The notes under the pieces: model-generated
What the model saw: only the letters and a program-made list of their open reading frames with translations
Databases searched by the model: none
Told to the model about the DNA's origin: nothing
Made by a program: the position numbers and the translations under genes
Part shown: positions 1 to 7,283 of the stretch, piece by piece
How the letters are laid out: each line of letters opens with the position of its first letter
Position numbering within the stretch: position 1 is the stretch's first letter
Source: Coxiellaceae bacterium
GTDB lineage: Bacteria > Pseudomonadota > Gammaproteobacteria > UBA9339
DNA length: 10,477 bases
NCBI GenBank assembly: GCA_003142435.1
Contig: PLMI01000117.1
Span: 1-10,477, forward strand
Direction of reading: 5' to 3'

Positions 1-405
1 TTTGGCTCTTAACTCCAATTGATCTTTTATGTCTTTTTTTGCTGCTGGATCAATGGTAGTATCACAAGCTTTTTTTGCCAAAGTCGCAAACTCAGAAAAT
101 CTTTCGTCCATAGAAACATTTTTATCAACACCTTGTTCCTTTATTGTATATTGAACTCGACTAATCGTTTGTATGTCTGCCTCAGAAATTTTAAAATAAC
201 ATGGAAAAAAGTCTCGATCGCCTTGATTCCAACTTTCCATTCCCCAACCCATAGCATCAACTGGATCAACATTAGTTTTTCCATCTACATATGCCTGTTG
301 CTCACTAACAAATTTTTGATAGTCATTATCTAGATCAGCTGAATCCATTAAATCGAATGAATATTGCTTACCAGCAGTTTGAAAATTAACTTTTGGAGTA
401 GCCAT
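1..405 (-). CDS. Unrecognised soluble protein, N-terminal 135 residues (runs off left edge)
   Basis: The minus strand is open from an ATG at 405 to the window edge with no stop, giving 135 codons starting MATPKVNFQTAGKQYSFDLM. A GAGG ribosome-binding site lies six bases upstream of the ATG, which fixes the start. The product is acidic and hydrophilic, with no signal peptide or membrane segment in the visible part. It has an aromatic patch at residues 52-68 (MGWGMESW, then DRDFFPCYF) and a lysine-rich helical-looking stretch around residues 108-135. I recognise no family. The composition fits a cytoplasmic or secreted-effector type protein, but nothing in the sequence proves secretion. A plus-strand open frame over the same bases (19-333) has a biased, Phe/Ile/Ser-rich product and is a shadow. 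The reading frame is well supported; the function is unknown. Confidence 0.72.
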   Translation of the reverse strand, partial: MATPKVNFQTAGKQYSFDLMDSADLDNDYQKFVSEQQAYVDGKTNVDPVDAMGWGMESWNQGDRDFFPCYFKISEADIQTISRVQYTIKEQGVDKNVSMDERFSEFATLAKKACDTTIDPAAKKDIKDQLELRAK

Positions 406-899
406 TTTTAACCTCAATTATAAATTTATTTTGCTGTTTAAATTTTTAAAATTATCAACTGTTTATAATGTCATGATTATATATTTCGAACTTTTAAATA
501 AATTATATCCCATAAGCCTAAAAATTGTATTAAATCACAAAAATAAAAATAAGCTAAAGATATGATTTAAAAAGACGTAATTTTATACTTAAATTTTAGC
601 ATCTTTAAGCTTGTTTAACATAAAATGCTAGGAAACTCACAAAAACAAACATAAAAATATAGGTTTTTTGCTAAGTATTTGATTTTATTGATATTTTTTA
701 TTACATGTTTTGGCGCTTTTTATTACATTTTCACGGGCAATTTTCAGATGTGAATTCCATTTTTTCAAAAAAATGCACTATGCAGCTATAAACAAAATAG
801 AAATTTCGTTTATACTTACTATTATTAAATTTATATTTGTAATCTTCTAAGGATGGATAATTAGTAAAAAATAATTCAATTAAACACAGGAGATTTATT
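406..899. other. AT-rich intergenic region between divergent genes
   Basis: This 494-bp stretch separates the minus-strand gene starting at 405 from the plus-strand gene starting at 900, so it must hold both promoters. I see no convincing open frame, tRNA or IS end. On the minus strand a TATAAT (502-507 on the plus strand reads ATTATA) could be a -10 for the left gene, but no good -35 accompanies it. For the right gene no clear -35/-10 pair stands out. AGGAGA at 888-893 is its ribosome-binding site. A 12-bp direct repeat at 695-728 is the only structured element and is listed separately. Confidence 0.6.
695..728. repeat. Two 12-bp direct repeats at 22-bp period
   Basis: TTTTTATTACAT occurs at 695-706 and again, identical, at 717-728. 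The start-to-start distance is 22 bp, about two helical turns, so both copies face the same side of the helix. This spacing is typical of sites bound by a dimeric response regulator. The repeat lies about 170-205 bp upstream of the gene at 900 and 290-320 bp upstream of the gene at 405. It could be an activator site for either. AT-richness makes chance similarity possible. Confidence 0.35.
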
Positions 900-1949
900 A
901 TGCATCCGCCGACTACAGAAGAAACTCCAGATAAGGAAAATACTTCTAAATCTGAGTCTCACTCAAGACCTCCGTCTTATATACATCAAGGAGGGATTTT
1001 TACTTCCTTTAAATCGACATCGAATCCATCTGGACCTTCAAGGATTCCCCCTTATACGCGTGAGGAAGGCACAACTGAATCGTTTGTAAAAAGAGTTACA
1101 ATTACGAACCCCTACGTACGCCAAGAAAGCAGTACAACAAAATCTCTGGAAACTTCTTCACCGCCACCACCAAAATTACCTGAATCCAGCCACTTGGAAA
1201 AAAAATCCAGCAAACCACTTTCAGTCGAGGTAGCAAACTTCATCACTCCTGCACCAACTCCAATATCGGCACCACCAAATTCCAAATCTTATAGCCAAAC
1301 CACAGCCGCACCAAACACACTATATAAAGTCCTTTTTGTCGGAAATTCACTTCATGAATTAGCTATTAGAAACCGCATGATTACAGGTGATTTTGCTTAT
1401 CCGGCAAATTTGTTTCACCTTTGGTTAGGTGAAAATGAGGCTAAGTACAGAATAACAGCTACCTTTGGAATAGAGAATAGACATGTAGAATTACAATTCG
1501 TCCAAAAAGACCTATCTAATTTGTCATCCTATGATTGTAAGAACGCTGGTTGTATAGTCATTTGCTACATGACTCATGGTAGAAAAACATTTACGCAAAT
1601 TAAGGACTCGTTTATTTTTGGTGGCTCAATTTTAAAAGCCATGGTTTCTGATCCATCCCATCCGCCAATAATTTTAATTGGACACAATGACGCTTATCCA
1701 ACTCCGTATGAATGTGTTAATTTTCCTGACATTTATCATTATGTTGCAGTTACGCAAAAAGAAGGACAAGAACTTGCAAAAAAAATGGGCGCTAAATTTC
1801 TTGAATGCTCTGCAACAAATGGCGAAAACATAATGGAATTAAAACAAGAAATATTATTTAGTTGTTGTGCAGAGCCACGGGTAACCAATAAAACCGAAGA
1901 CGATCATGAAGCACAAAAATCGGCAGAGTTGCAACATGCGATGAGCTAG
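900..1949 (+). CDS. Ras/Rab-like pseudoGTPase-domain protein with disordered N-terminus, candidate effector
   Basis: The 349-residue product has two parts. Residues 1-140 are rich in Pro, Ser, Thr and Lys and look disordered. Residues 141-325 follow the small-GTPase order: strand 1 (YKVLFVG, 142-148), a switch-I-like TFGIE (188-192), a strand CIVICYM (218-224), IILIGHNDAY (257-266) at the G4 position, and the G5-like FLECSA (300-305) after a Ras-like helix ELAKKMGAK. The nucleotide-binding signatures are altered. The P-loop GxxxxGKS/T reads GNSLHELA (148-155), the DTAGQ region is absent (around 198-208), and NKxD reads HNDA. GTP binding is therefore doubtful. There is no C-terminal CAAX or CC lipidation box; a CC pair sits at 322-323, 26 residues from the end. 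AGGAGA six bases before the ATG supports the start. Eukaryote-like GTPase folds in intracellular bacteria are often secreted effectors; secretion here is inference. Confidence 0.78.
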   Translation: MHPPTTEETPDKENTSKSESHSRPPSYIHQGGIFTSFKSTSNPSGPSRIPPYTREEGTTESFVKRVTITNPYVRQESSTTKSLETSSPPPPKLPESSHLEKKSSKPLSVEVANFITPAPTPISAPPNSKSYSQTTAAPNTLYKVLFVGNSLHELAIRNRMITGDFAYPANLFHLWLGENEAKYRITATFGIENRHVELQFVQKDLSNLSSYDCKNAGCIVICYMTHGRKTFTQIKDSFIFGGSILKAMVSDPSHPPIILIGHNDAYPTPYECVNFPDIYHYVAVTQKEGQELAKKMGAKFLECSATNGENIMELKQEILFSCCAEPRVTNKTEDDHEAQKSAELQHAMS

Positions 1950-2019
1950 CTAGTGAATATATCACTTAATAACGACAAATAACCATATCATACTTTTCAT
2001 ATTTAGCGATTTTTATATT

Positions 2020-2056
2020 GACTAAACGGGAGCAAACTCCCGTTTAGTCTTGACTT
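2020..2056 (+). terminator. Hairpin terminator after the pseudoGTPase-like gene
   Basis: GACTAAACGGGAG (2020-2032) and CTCCCGTTTAGTC (2037-2049) form a perfect 13-bp stem closed by the 4-base loop CAAA. It is followed by TTGACTTTT, a weak and interrupted T-tract. It lies 70 bp after the stop codon at 1949. The stem is strong, so rho-independent termination is likely despite the poor T-run. The hairpin is symmetric, but the minus side has no T-run, so it probably works in the plus direction only. Confidence 0.75.
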
Positions 2057-2167
2057 TTCGGGAATTCATGCCATAAATTTTTTTGTTAAGAACACACCTC
2101 TAAATGTCTTCCATTATGGCAATGTAGGCAACGAACTAAAGCACTAGCGGAATTAATAACTAATCAA

Positions 2168-2662
2168 TTGCACAACTACGGTATTGGTTTTTGTATTTTG
2201 AAGGGATATGTTTATGTGTTATTTGAACATTTAAGTAATCCCGACAAAATGATTGCTTTTCGCTTATTCAAATACATGATATGCATCATGGAACATCATT
2301 TGCATAAAAACAAGGGCAATAAAAACAATTGTAAATTACCGATTATTTACCCAATAATTTTATATACAGGCCACAAAAAATATACGTCCGCAACTTCAGT
2401 TTTCGATTTATTTGAAGAAAATAAAGATTTAGCTAAAGATATTTTTTTAAATCCGCATCACTTTATTAATGTACATGAAATACCGGATGAAAAATTAAAT
2501 TTTAAATTTCTTCAAAATCTATCTTTTAAATCCCTGGATTTGTTTTTTTCTATCATTCCCAACGCTATTTCAAAATTTTTGACCGCGAATTTAAGTGTGA
2601 TTTTTGCTTTTTGTTACTTAAAAAACTCAGTAATTTCTTGCCAAGGTATTGCTGTAACTTGA
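2168..2662 (+). pseudogene. Truncated Rpn-family nuclease/putative transposase (PD-(D/E)XK type)
   Basis: The frame carries the core of the Rpn family (recombination-promoting nuclease/Transposase_31). GYVYVLFEH (13-21), PDKMIAFRLFKYM (25-37), LPIIYPIILYTG (57-68), SVFDLFEENKDLAKDIF (77-93) and EIPDEKL (104-110) match in order. The family's N-terminal 60-70 residues, including the first catalytic acidic residue, are missing. The usual E-x-Q motif reads E-H-L (20-22), so the catalytic glutamine position is changed. The only initiator is a TTG without a good ribosome-binding site. The frame is open back to 2090, but upstream residues do not resemble the family. After residue ~117 the similarity stops and the frame runs into a copy of the tkt 3' end (2534-2573), then over the 3' end of the opposite ATPase gene. 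I read it as a decayed fragment. Bases 2057-2167 upstream hold nothing I can identify. Confidence 0.75.
2534..2573. repeat. Diverged copy of the tkt 3' end (direct repeat, copy A)
   Basis: These 40 bases match 3885-3923, the last codons of tkt, in the same orientation: 35 of 40 aligned columns with four mismatches and one gapped T. An uninterrupted 18-base identity lies at 2545-2562 and 3895-3912. Read on the minus strand this copy still spells ALGMIEK, the transketolase C-terminal motif, and then diverges. The two copies bracket the ATPase gene at 2614-3795 and its promoter. Confidence 0.6.
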
Positions 2663-3795
2663 TCATCCAATTTTCGTGCCTTATTACATCTACAAACAAT
2701 ATATCCTGTTTCTACATTATAATCGCTCAAAAATGTTTTTAAATGCCGTGCATCTTGAATAGTTGGTTTGTCAGTCCATTTAACTTCAACGGGGAAAATT
2801 TTATCTTCATAGCTTAAGATCCAATCTACTTCACGGCCTTCTAAATCGCGCCAAAAATTTAAAGTAATTCTTTTTGCCTGAGTTCTAGCTAGATGCAACA
2901 ACTCCAATCCTATGAATTGTTCAAACAAGTATCCCATAGTCGTATTCGCTAACCTCGTACCTTCACGAGCAGCTATGCGCCTTACTCCTAAATCAAAAAA
3001 TAAATATTCGCATGACTTCACTAAGCGCCTTCTTATGGAGCCTTCTTTTGCGAAAGGTTCTATTCGTTCTGCAATTAAACAATCTTCTAAAATTTGGTAA
3101 TAACCGGCTATCGTTGTTTGAGCAACTCCAACGTCTTTAGAAATGTTATTAAAGTTAGCCAACTTACCAGATTCTGCCGCTGCTAATTGCAAAAATTTTG
3201 AAAAGTCGCCTAATTTACGAACAAGTGCTTCTTGGCGAATTTCTTCCTCTAAATAAGTTATCACGTAACTTTCAAGATCACGCTCACGAGACTCATTGTT
3301 ATCATCAACAACAATGCCAGGTAAAGAACCGTAAATTAGGATTTCTTCGAGTTTTCGATATGATTTTGGTAATTCATTAATCGCAAGCGGATCCATATGG
3401 AAATAAACTACTCTGCCGGGCAACCAGTTTAATTGCTGCTGTTTTTTAAGTTTTCGTGCTGATGAGCCCGTAAGAATAAACTGTGCAACGTGCCTATCGA
3501 TGAGATCTTGCACCGCATCCATGAGTTCAGGGACTTTTTGCACTTCATCTACTGCAACCAAAGGTTTCCTATTTAACCTTTCCGCCAAAGTTTCGATCTC
3601 CTCTGAAAAACTTTCTATATTTTGTTCATACTGTTGGCGAATTGTGGGTCTTGCAAGAGAAATATTGGCATCAAGAGGCAATTCGTTTAATAACGTCGTC
3701 TTGCCGACCTGTCTTGGGCCAAGCAACAAAACACTTTTTTTACGCTCGAGTACCGTTTTGATAGATGATGTAATTATTCTATAAATTTTTTCCAT
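2614..3795 (-). CDS. AAA_14/DUF4143 family P-loop ATPase (first copy)
   Basis: The 393-residue protein has the two-domain layout of the AAA_14 plus DUF4143 family. The ATPase part has Walker A GPRQVGKTT (26-34), Walker B LVAVDEVQ (79-86, D83-E84) and a sensor-1-like LTGSS (108-112). A winged-helix-like stretch lies at about 205-245. The C-terminal DUF4143 part has a PD-(D/E)XK-like pattern: FEQ (E292), REVDW (D324) and VEVKW (E337, K339). All these residues are present, so the gene looks intact. The family's function is not settled; it is often found in accessory regions, and nuclease activity is inferred from the motif only. There is no Shine-Dalgarno before the ATG at 3795, and a strong promoter abuts the start. 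It lies 81 bp downstream of tkt on the same strand, but its own promoter suggests independent expression. Confidence 0.9.
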   Translation of the reverse strand: MEKIYRIITSSIKTVLERKKSVLLLGPRQVGKTTLLNELPLDANISLARPTIRQQYEQNIESFSEEIETLAERLNRKPLVAVDEVQKVPELMDAVQDLIDRHVAQFILTGSSARKLKKQQQLNWLPGRVVYFHMDPLAINELPKSYRKLEEILIYGSLPGIVVDDNNESRERDLESYVITYLEEEIRQEALVRKLGDFSKFLQLAAAESGKLANFNNISKDVGVAQTTIAGYYQILEDCLIAERIEPFAKEGSIRRRLVKSCEYLFFDLGVRRIAAREGTRLANTTMGYLFEQFIGLELLHLARTQAKRITLNFWRDLEGREVDWILSYEDKIFPVEVKWTDKPTIQDARHLKTFLSDYNVETGYIVCRCNKARKLDDQVTAIPWQEITEFFK

Positions 3796-3831
3796 ATACT
3801 GAATATTAGCCTATTTTTCAGTGTAATGCAA
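3795..3831 (-). promoter_or_regulatory. Sigma-70 promoter abutting the ATPase start, with overlapping inverted repeat
   Basis: On the minus strand TTGCAT (3831-3826) and TAATAT (3808-3803) are separated by exactly 17 bases, a good -35/-10 pair. Transcription would begin near 3796-3797, one or two bases before the ATG at 3795, giving a leaderless or nearly leaderless mRNA. This agrees with the absence of a ribosome-binding site. An inverted repeat, TATACTGAA (3795-3803) and TTCAGTGTA (3817-3825), has 8 of 9 pairs matching. Its arms lie 22 bp apart centre to centre and cover the -10 end and part of the spacer, as an operator would. Confidence 0.55.
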
Positions 3832-3876
3832 AATTATTAAAAACAGGCGTTTATGAATTACTCAACAACCTCCCTT

Positions 3877-5892
3877 TCAAACTACTGGAATTGCTTTTTC
3901 TATCATTCCCAAAGCTGTTTCAACGATGTTTTCTTCTGTTATTTTAAGGTATTTATAAATTTCTGCAGCAGGTGCCGATTCCCCAAAAGTATGCATACCA
4001 ATTATTTTGCCGTTAAAACCGACGTATTTATACCAATAATCAGCACTCGCCGCTTCAATTGCAATACGCTTTGTCATACGTTGCGGTAAAACTGATTCTT
4101 TATAAGGTTCATCCTGTGCATCAAAAACATCTGTTGAAGGCAAAGAAACTACGCGTATTTTTTTACCCATCGCCGTAAGTTTATAGCACGCGCTAACTGC
4201 AAGGCTTACTTCTGAGCCTGTCGCAATCAAAATTAATTCAGGGCGTCCTTCGCAATCGACTAAAATGTAACCGCCACGCTTTATATTATCAATTACTGCA
4301 GGCGTACGATTTTGGTGCGGCACTTTTTGTCGGGAAAGCACTAAACATGTTGGACCAGTTGTGCGCTCAATCGCCATTTTCCAGGCAGTTGCTGTCTCAA
4401 TGTCATCACATGGCCGCCACAGCGATAAATTCGGTGTTGCGCGCAACATAGTTAAATGCTCTACCGGCTGATGCGTGGGACCATCTTCACCTAAACCAAT
4501 TGAATCATGAGATAACACGTAAATTACCCGTTTTTTCATCATTGCCGCAAGTCTAATAGCATTGCGGGCATAATCAGTAAAAACTAAAAATGTACCGCCA
4601 AAAGGAAGCAAACCTCCATGCAATGCGATTCCGCTCATAATGCCGCACATGCCAAATTCGCGAACGCCGTAGTGCATGTAATTGCCATTTGGATTTTCAG
4701 GAGTCAAGTCAATTGATTTATTCCAGTTTGTTAAATTGGAACCAGTTAAATCTGCCGAGCCGCCAAAAATTTCCGGCAGCAGTTCAGTGTAAAAATTTAA
4801 AGAACGCTGCGATGCCTGCCTTGTTGCAATTGACTGCGGATCATTGTTGGAATTATGTATGAAAAGCCTTGTTTTTTCGGGCCAACCATCAGGCAATTTT
4901 TCGCCAATACGACGCGTAAATTCTGCGGCAAGCTCAGGAAAATTTTGTTTATAGGAATTGAATAACTGCATCCACGTTAAAGAATTTTTTCGCCCTGCCT
5001 GCCTTGCATCCCAGGCTTCATAAAATTCATTGGGAATAACAAATGGCGTGTAAGGCCAATTCAAATTTTTGCGCGTAGCAGAAACTTCCACTGTACCTAA
5101 AGGCGAACCGTGGCAATCATGCAAGCCGCAAAGATTTGGAGCGCCGTAGCCAATAATTGTTTTACAACAGATAAGCGTCGGTTTATCTTTCACATCACGC
5201 GCTTCTTTTATAGCAGCACGAATCGAGTCAAAATCATGGCCATCAACGTCAGCAACGACATGCCAATTGTAAGCGCGAAATCTTTCCGGTGTGCTGTCTG
5301 TAAACCAGCCATCGGTATCGCCGTCGATTGAAATTTTATTGTCATCCCAAAAAACTATGAGCTTGCCTAAGCGATGAGTTCCGGCAAGAGAACAAGCTTC
5401 ATGCGAAAGTCCTTCCATAAGACAACCATCACCGGCAAAAACGTAAGTGTAATGGTCAATTATTTCAAATCCCGGGCGATTAAACGTTGCTGCCATAATT
5501 TTTTCAGCTATCGCCATACCAACTCCATTTGACAACCCTTGAGCCAATGGACCGGTTGTGGTCTCTACGCCAACAGTAACTCCATATTCAGGATGCCCCG
5601 GAGTTTTGGAATGCAATTGCCGAAATTGTTTGATATCGCTCACAGTCAAACCATAACCTGTTAAATGCAAAAGCGAATAAAGCAGCATTGAACCATGGCC
5701 ATTGGAAATAATAAAACGATCGCGGTTATGCCACTTTGGATTTGCGGGATCATGGCGTAAAAATTCGCGCCACAAAACCGTCGCAATATCTGCCATGCCA
5801 AGCGGCATTCCAGGATGACCTGAGTTTGCTTTTTGAATTGCATCGACGGTTAACATGCGAATAGTATTGGCGAGTTCTTTTAATGTTGGCAT
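3877..5892 (-). CDS. tkt: Transketolase
   Basis: Transketolase uses thiamine diphosphate to move two-carbon ketol units between sugar phosphates in the non-oxidative pentose phosphate pathway (cytoplasm). The 671-residue product aligns with E. coli TktA over its whole length. It keeps H26 (SGHPG), H66 (NGHGS), H100 (TPGHPE), the cofactor motif GDGC starting at 154 with N185, H261, the catalytic glutamate E412 (VREFG) and H474 (GPTHQPVEH). The N-terminal PP, Pyr and C-terminal domains are all present and ends in the expected GESAPA region. I start it at the ATG at 5892, giving [12 protein letters not shown], because GGAG lies six bases upstream and the N-terminus then lines up with TktA. A TTG at 5913 would add seven residues without family support. 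It is divergent from the gene at 6098. Its last 13 codons are echoed at 2534-2573. Confidence 0.98.
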   Translation of the reverse strand: MPTLKELANTIRMLTVDAIQKANSGHPGMPLGMADIATVLWREFLRHDPANPKWHNRDRFIISNGHGSMLLYSLLHLTGYGLTVSDIKQFRQLHSKTPGHPEYGVTVGVETTTGPLAQGLSNGVGMAIAEKIMAATFNRPGFEIIDHYTYVFAGDGCLMEGLSHEACSLAGTHRLGKLIVFWDDNKISIDGDTDGWFTDSTPERFRAYNWHVVADVDGHDFDSIRAAIKEARDVKDKPTLICCKTIIGYGAPNLCGLHDCHGSPLGTVEVSATRKNLNWPYTPFVIPNEFYEAWDARQAGRKNSLTWMQLFNSYKQNFPELAAEFTRRIGEKLPDGWPEKTRLFIHNSNNDPQSIATRQASQRSLNFYTELLPEIFGGSADLTGSNLTNWNKSIDLTPENPNGNYMHYGVREFGMCGIMSGIALHGGLLPFGGTFLVFTDYARNAIRLAAMMKKRVIYVLSHDSIGLGEDGPTHQPVEHLTMLRATPNLSLWRPCDDIETATAWKMAIERTTGPTCLVLSRQKVPHQNRTPAVIDNIKRGGYILVDCEGRPELILIATGSEVSLAVSACYKLTAMGKKIRVVSLPSTDVFDAQDEPYKESVLPQRMTKRIAIEAASADYWYKYVGFNGKIIGMHTFGESAPAAEIYKYLKITEENIVETALGMIEKAIPVV
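3885..3923. repeat. tkt 3' end, direct repeat copy B
   Basis: This is the tkt-internal partner of the repeat at 2534-2573, covering the last dozen codons up to just before the stop codon. It is presumed to be the original copy because it encodes the conserved transketolase C-terminus. The offset between copies is about 1,350 bp and the orientation is direct. Confidence 0.6.
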
Positions 5893-5898
5893 TATCGG

Positions 5899-5902
5899 CT
5901 CC
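5899..5902 (-). promoter_or_regulatory. Ribosome-binding site that decides the tkt start
   Basis: GGAG on the minus strand ends six bases before the ATG at 5892. It lies downstream of the alternative TTG start at 5913, so it can serve only the ATG start. Confidence 0.7.
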
Positions 5903-6001
5903 AGGGAAATCAACGATTAGATTTAGGAAATTTGTTAAAATTCTAACATAGGCTTCTAACGCAGGCATAATAAAAAACTAGGTTTTAGGTTAATCATGAA
6001 A

Positions 6002-6029
6002 ATAGTAAGCTTTCCTTGTCTATTTACAA
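6002..6029 (-). promoter_or_regulatory. tkt: Candidate tkt promoter in the divergent intergenic region
   Basis: On the minus strand TTGTAA (6029-6024) and TACTAT (6007-6002) are separated by 16 bases. Transcription would start near 5995, leaving a leader of about 100 bases before the tkt ATG. A plus-strand candidate for the gene at 6098, TTGTCT (6016-6021) with TATAAA (6037-6042), overlaps it with a short 15-base spacer. The two promoters would then compete for the same DNA. Evidence is sequence match only, in a very AT-rich region. Confidence 0.35.
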
Positions 6030-6097
6030 AATTTGTTATAAAATTGTAATTTAAGTAGCAAAATTTATTAAAAAATTGCTCTTTGAGTGGCGAAATT

Positions 6098-7234
6098 ATG
6101 AAAACACTAGATAGAGATTTACAAAAAATTATAGAGAAGTGGCTCTTTAAAAATAAGGTCATTACCATTTACGGTCCAAGGCAAGTTGGAAAAACAACGT
6201 TGGCCAAAAAATTGCTTAATAAATACGGTAATGAACAAAATTATTTCAATTGCGACCACATTAACGTTCGTGATTCACTACAACATTTAGAGCCACTCTC
6301 TTTAAAGAAGATAATAGGCAATGCCAAAATTGTTGTTTTTGATGAAGCACAAAAAATAGAAAATATAGGTTTAATTCTAAAGATTTTACATGATACTTAT
6401 CCCGAACTTCAAATCATTGCCACAGGATCGAGCAGTTTTGACTTAGCAAATCGCATTCAGGAACCTCTAACCGGCAGAGGATTGGAATATATTTTATACC
6501 CATTTTCATTACATGAATTAACGCAAATATATCGGCGAATTGATTTAAATAATCAGCTGGAACAACTATTGCTTTTCGGTTCTTATCCAGAAATTGTTCA
6601 AGCCTCTTCACAAACCGATGCCAGAAATCTTTTAGATAACTTAACAAATAAATATTTATATAAAGATGTCTTGGAATTTGAAACTATTAAACATCCAAAT
6701 TTTATCGTAAAACTCTTACAATTATTGGCATTTCAAGTAGGCAATGAAGTTTCTATTCACGAGCTTGCCAATAACCTAAATATTAGCCGAAAGACAGTGG
6801 AACGCTATCTCGATATACTGGAAAAGGCATTTGTCATCTTTCGCCTTAAGGCATTTAGTCGTAATTTACGCAAAGAAATTACTAAAAAAGAAAAAATTTA
6901 TTTCTACGATTTGGGAATTCGCAATAGCCTTATTGCTCAATATAATCCCTTAAACTTACGCCAAGATAAAGGCGCTTTATGGGAAAATTTCTGTATCGTA
7001 GAGCGCTTAAAATATCTGGAATATACAGAACACCATGGCAATAAATATTTCTGGCGTACACATGACCAAAAAGAAATTGATTATGTTGAAGATTATGACG
7101 GGATATTGCATGGTTATGAATTTAAATGGGATGGCAAGTCTTATAAAATTCCCAAAGATTTTCTTACAGGATACCCGGGAAGCAGTGTAACTATAATTGA
7201 TCGAAATAATTATCTGGATTTCTTATGTGAATAA
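6098..7234 (+). CDS. AAA_14/DUF4143 family P-loop ATPase (second copy)
   Basis: The 378-residue protein has the same architecture as the ATPase at 2614-3795 but low sequence identity outside the motifs, so it is a separate family member and not a recent duplicate. Walker A is GPRQVGKTT (26-34), Walker B IVVFDEAQ (78-85, D82-E83), and the sensor-1-like element is ATGSSS (108-113). A helix-turn-helix-like segment, SIHELANNLNISRKTVERYL (219-238), links to the DUF4143 domain with E296 (LWEN), D328 (EIDY) and E341-x-K343 (YEFKW). The start is placed at the ATG at 6098; a TTG at 6083 would add five residues and lacks support. The ribosome-binding site is weak (GAGTGG about eight bases upstream). 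It is divergent from tkt, with priA 49 bp downstream. Function beyond ATP binding is not established. Confidence 0.9.
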   Translation: MKTLDRDLQKIIEKWLFKNKVITIYGPRQVGKTTLAKKLLNKYGNEQNYFNCDHINVRDSLQHLEPLSLKKIIGNAKIVVFDEAQKIENIGLILKILHDTYPELQIIATGSSSFDLANRIQEPLTGRGLEYILYPFSLHELTQIYRRIDLNNQLEQLLLFGSYPEIVQASSQTDARNLLDNLTNKYLYKDVLEFETIKHPNFIVKLLQLLAFQVGNEVSIHELANNLNISRKTVERYLDILEKAFVIFRLKAFSRNLRKEITKKEKIYFYDLGIRNSLIAQYNPLNLRQDKGALWENFCIVERLKYLEYTEHHGNKYFWRTHDQKEIDYVEDYDGILHGYEFKWDGKSYKIPKDFLTGYPGSSVTIIDRNNYLDFLCE

Positions 7235-7283
7235 GATATGAGTCCTTCTCCCAAAACAATTGGGGCAAAAAAAATAAAAATAT

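Noticed and set aside
19..333. Plus-strand open frame of 104 codons
   Set aside because: It lies wholly antisense to the better-supported minus-strand gene at 1-405, has a skewed Phe/Ile/Ser composition and no ribosome-binding site.
695..728. CRISPR-like array
   Set aside because: There are only two 12-bp units with a 10-bp gap, no further copies and no cas genes.
2078..2152. Short minus-strand stretch spelling a CLHCHNG-type Cys-x-x-Cys motif
   Set aside because: Only about 25 codons lie between stops, with no start or ribosome-binding site; it resembles a zinc-ribbon end by eye but is too short to support.
5893..5913. Longer transketolase starting at TTG 5913
   Set aside because: The GGAG site lies between this TTG and the ATG at 5892, and the added seven residues have no counterpart in TktA.
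6024..6049. TTACAA/TTGTAA inverted arms between tkt and the second ATPase gene
   Set aside because: Only six base pairs match and the flanks are simple A/T runs, so chance is a sufficient explanation.
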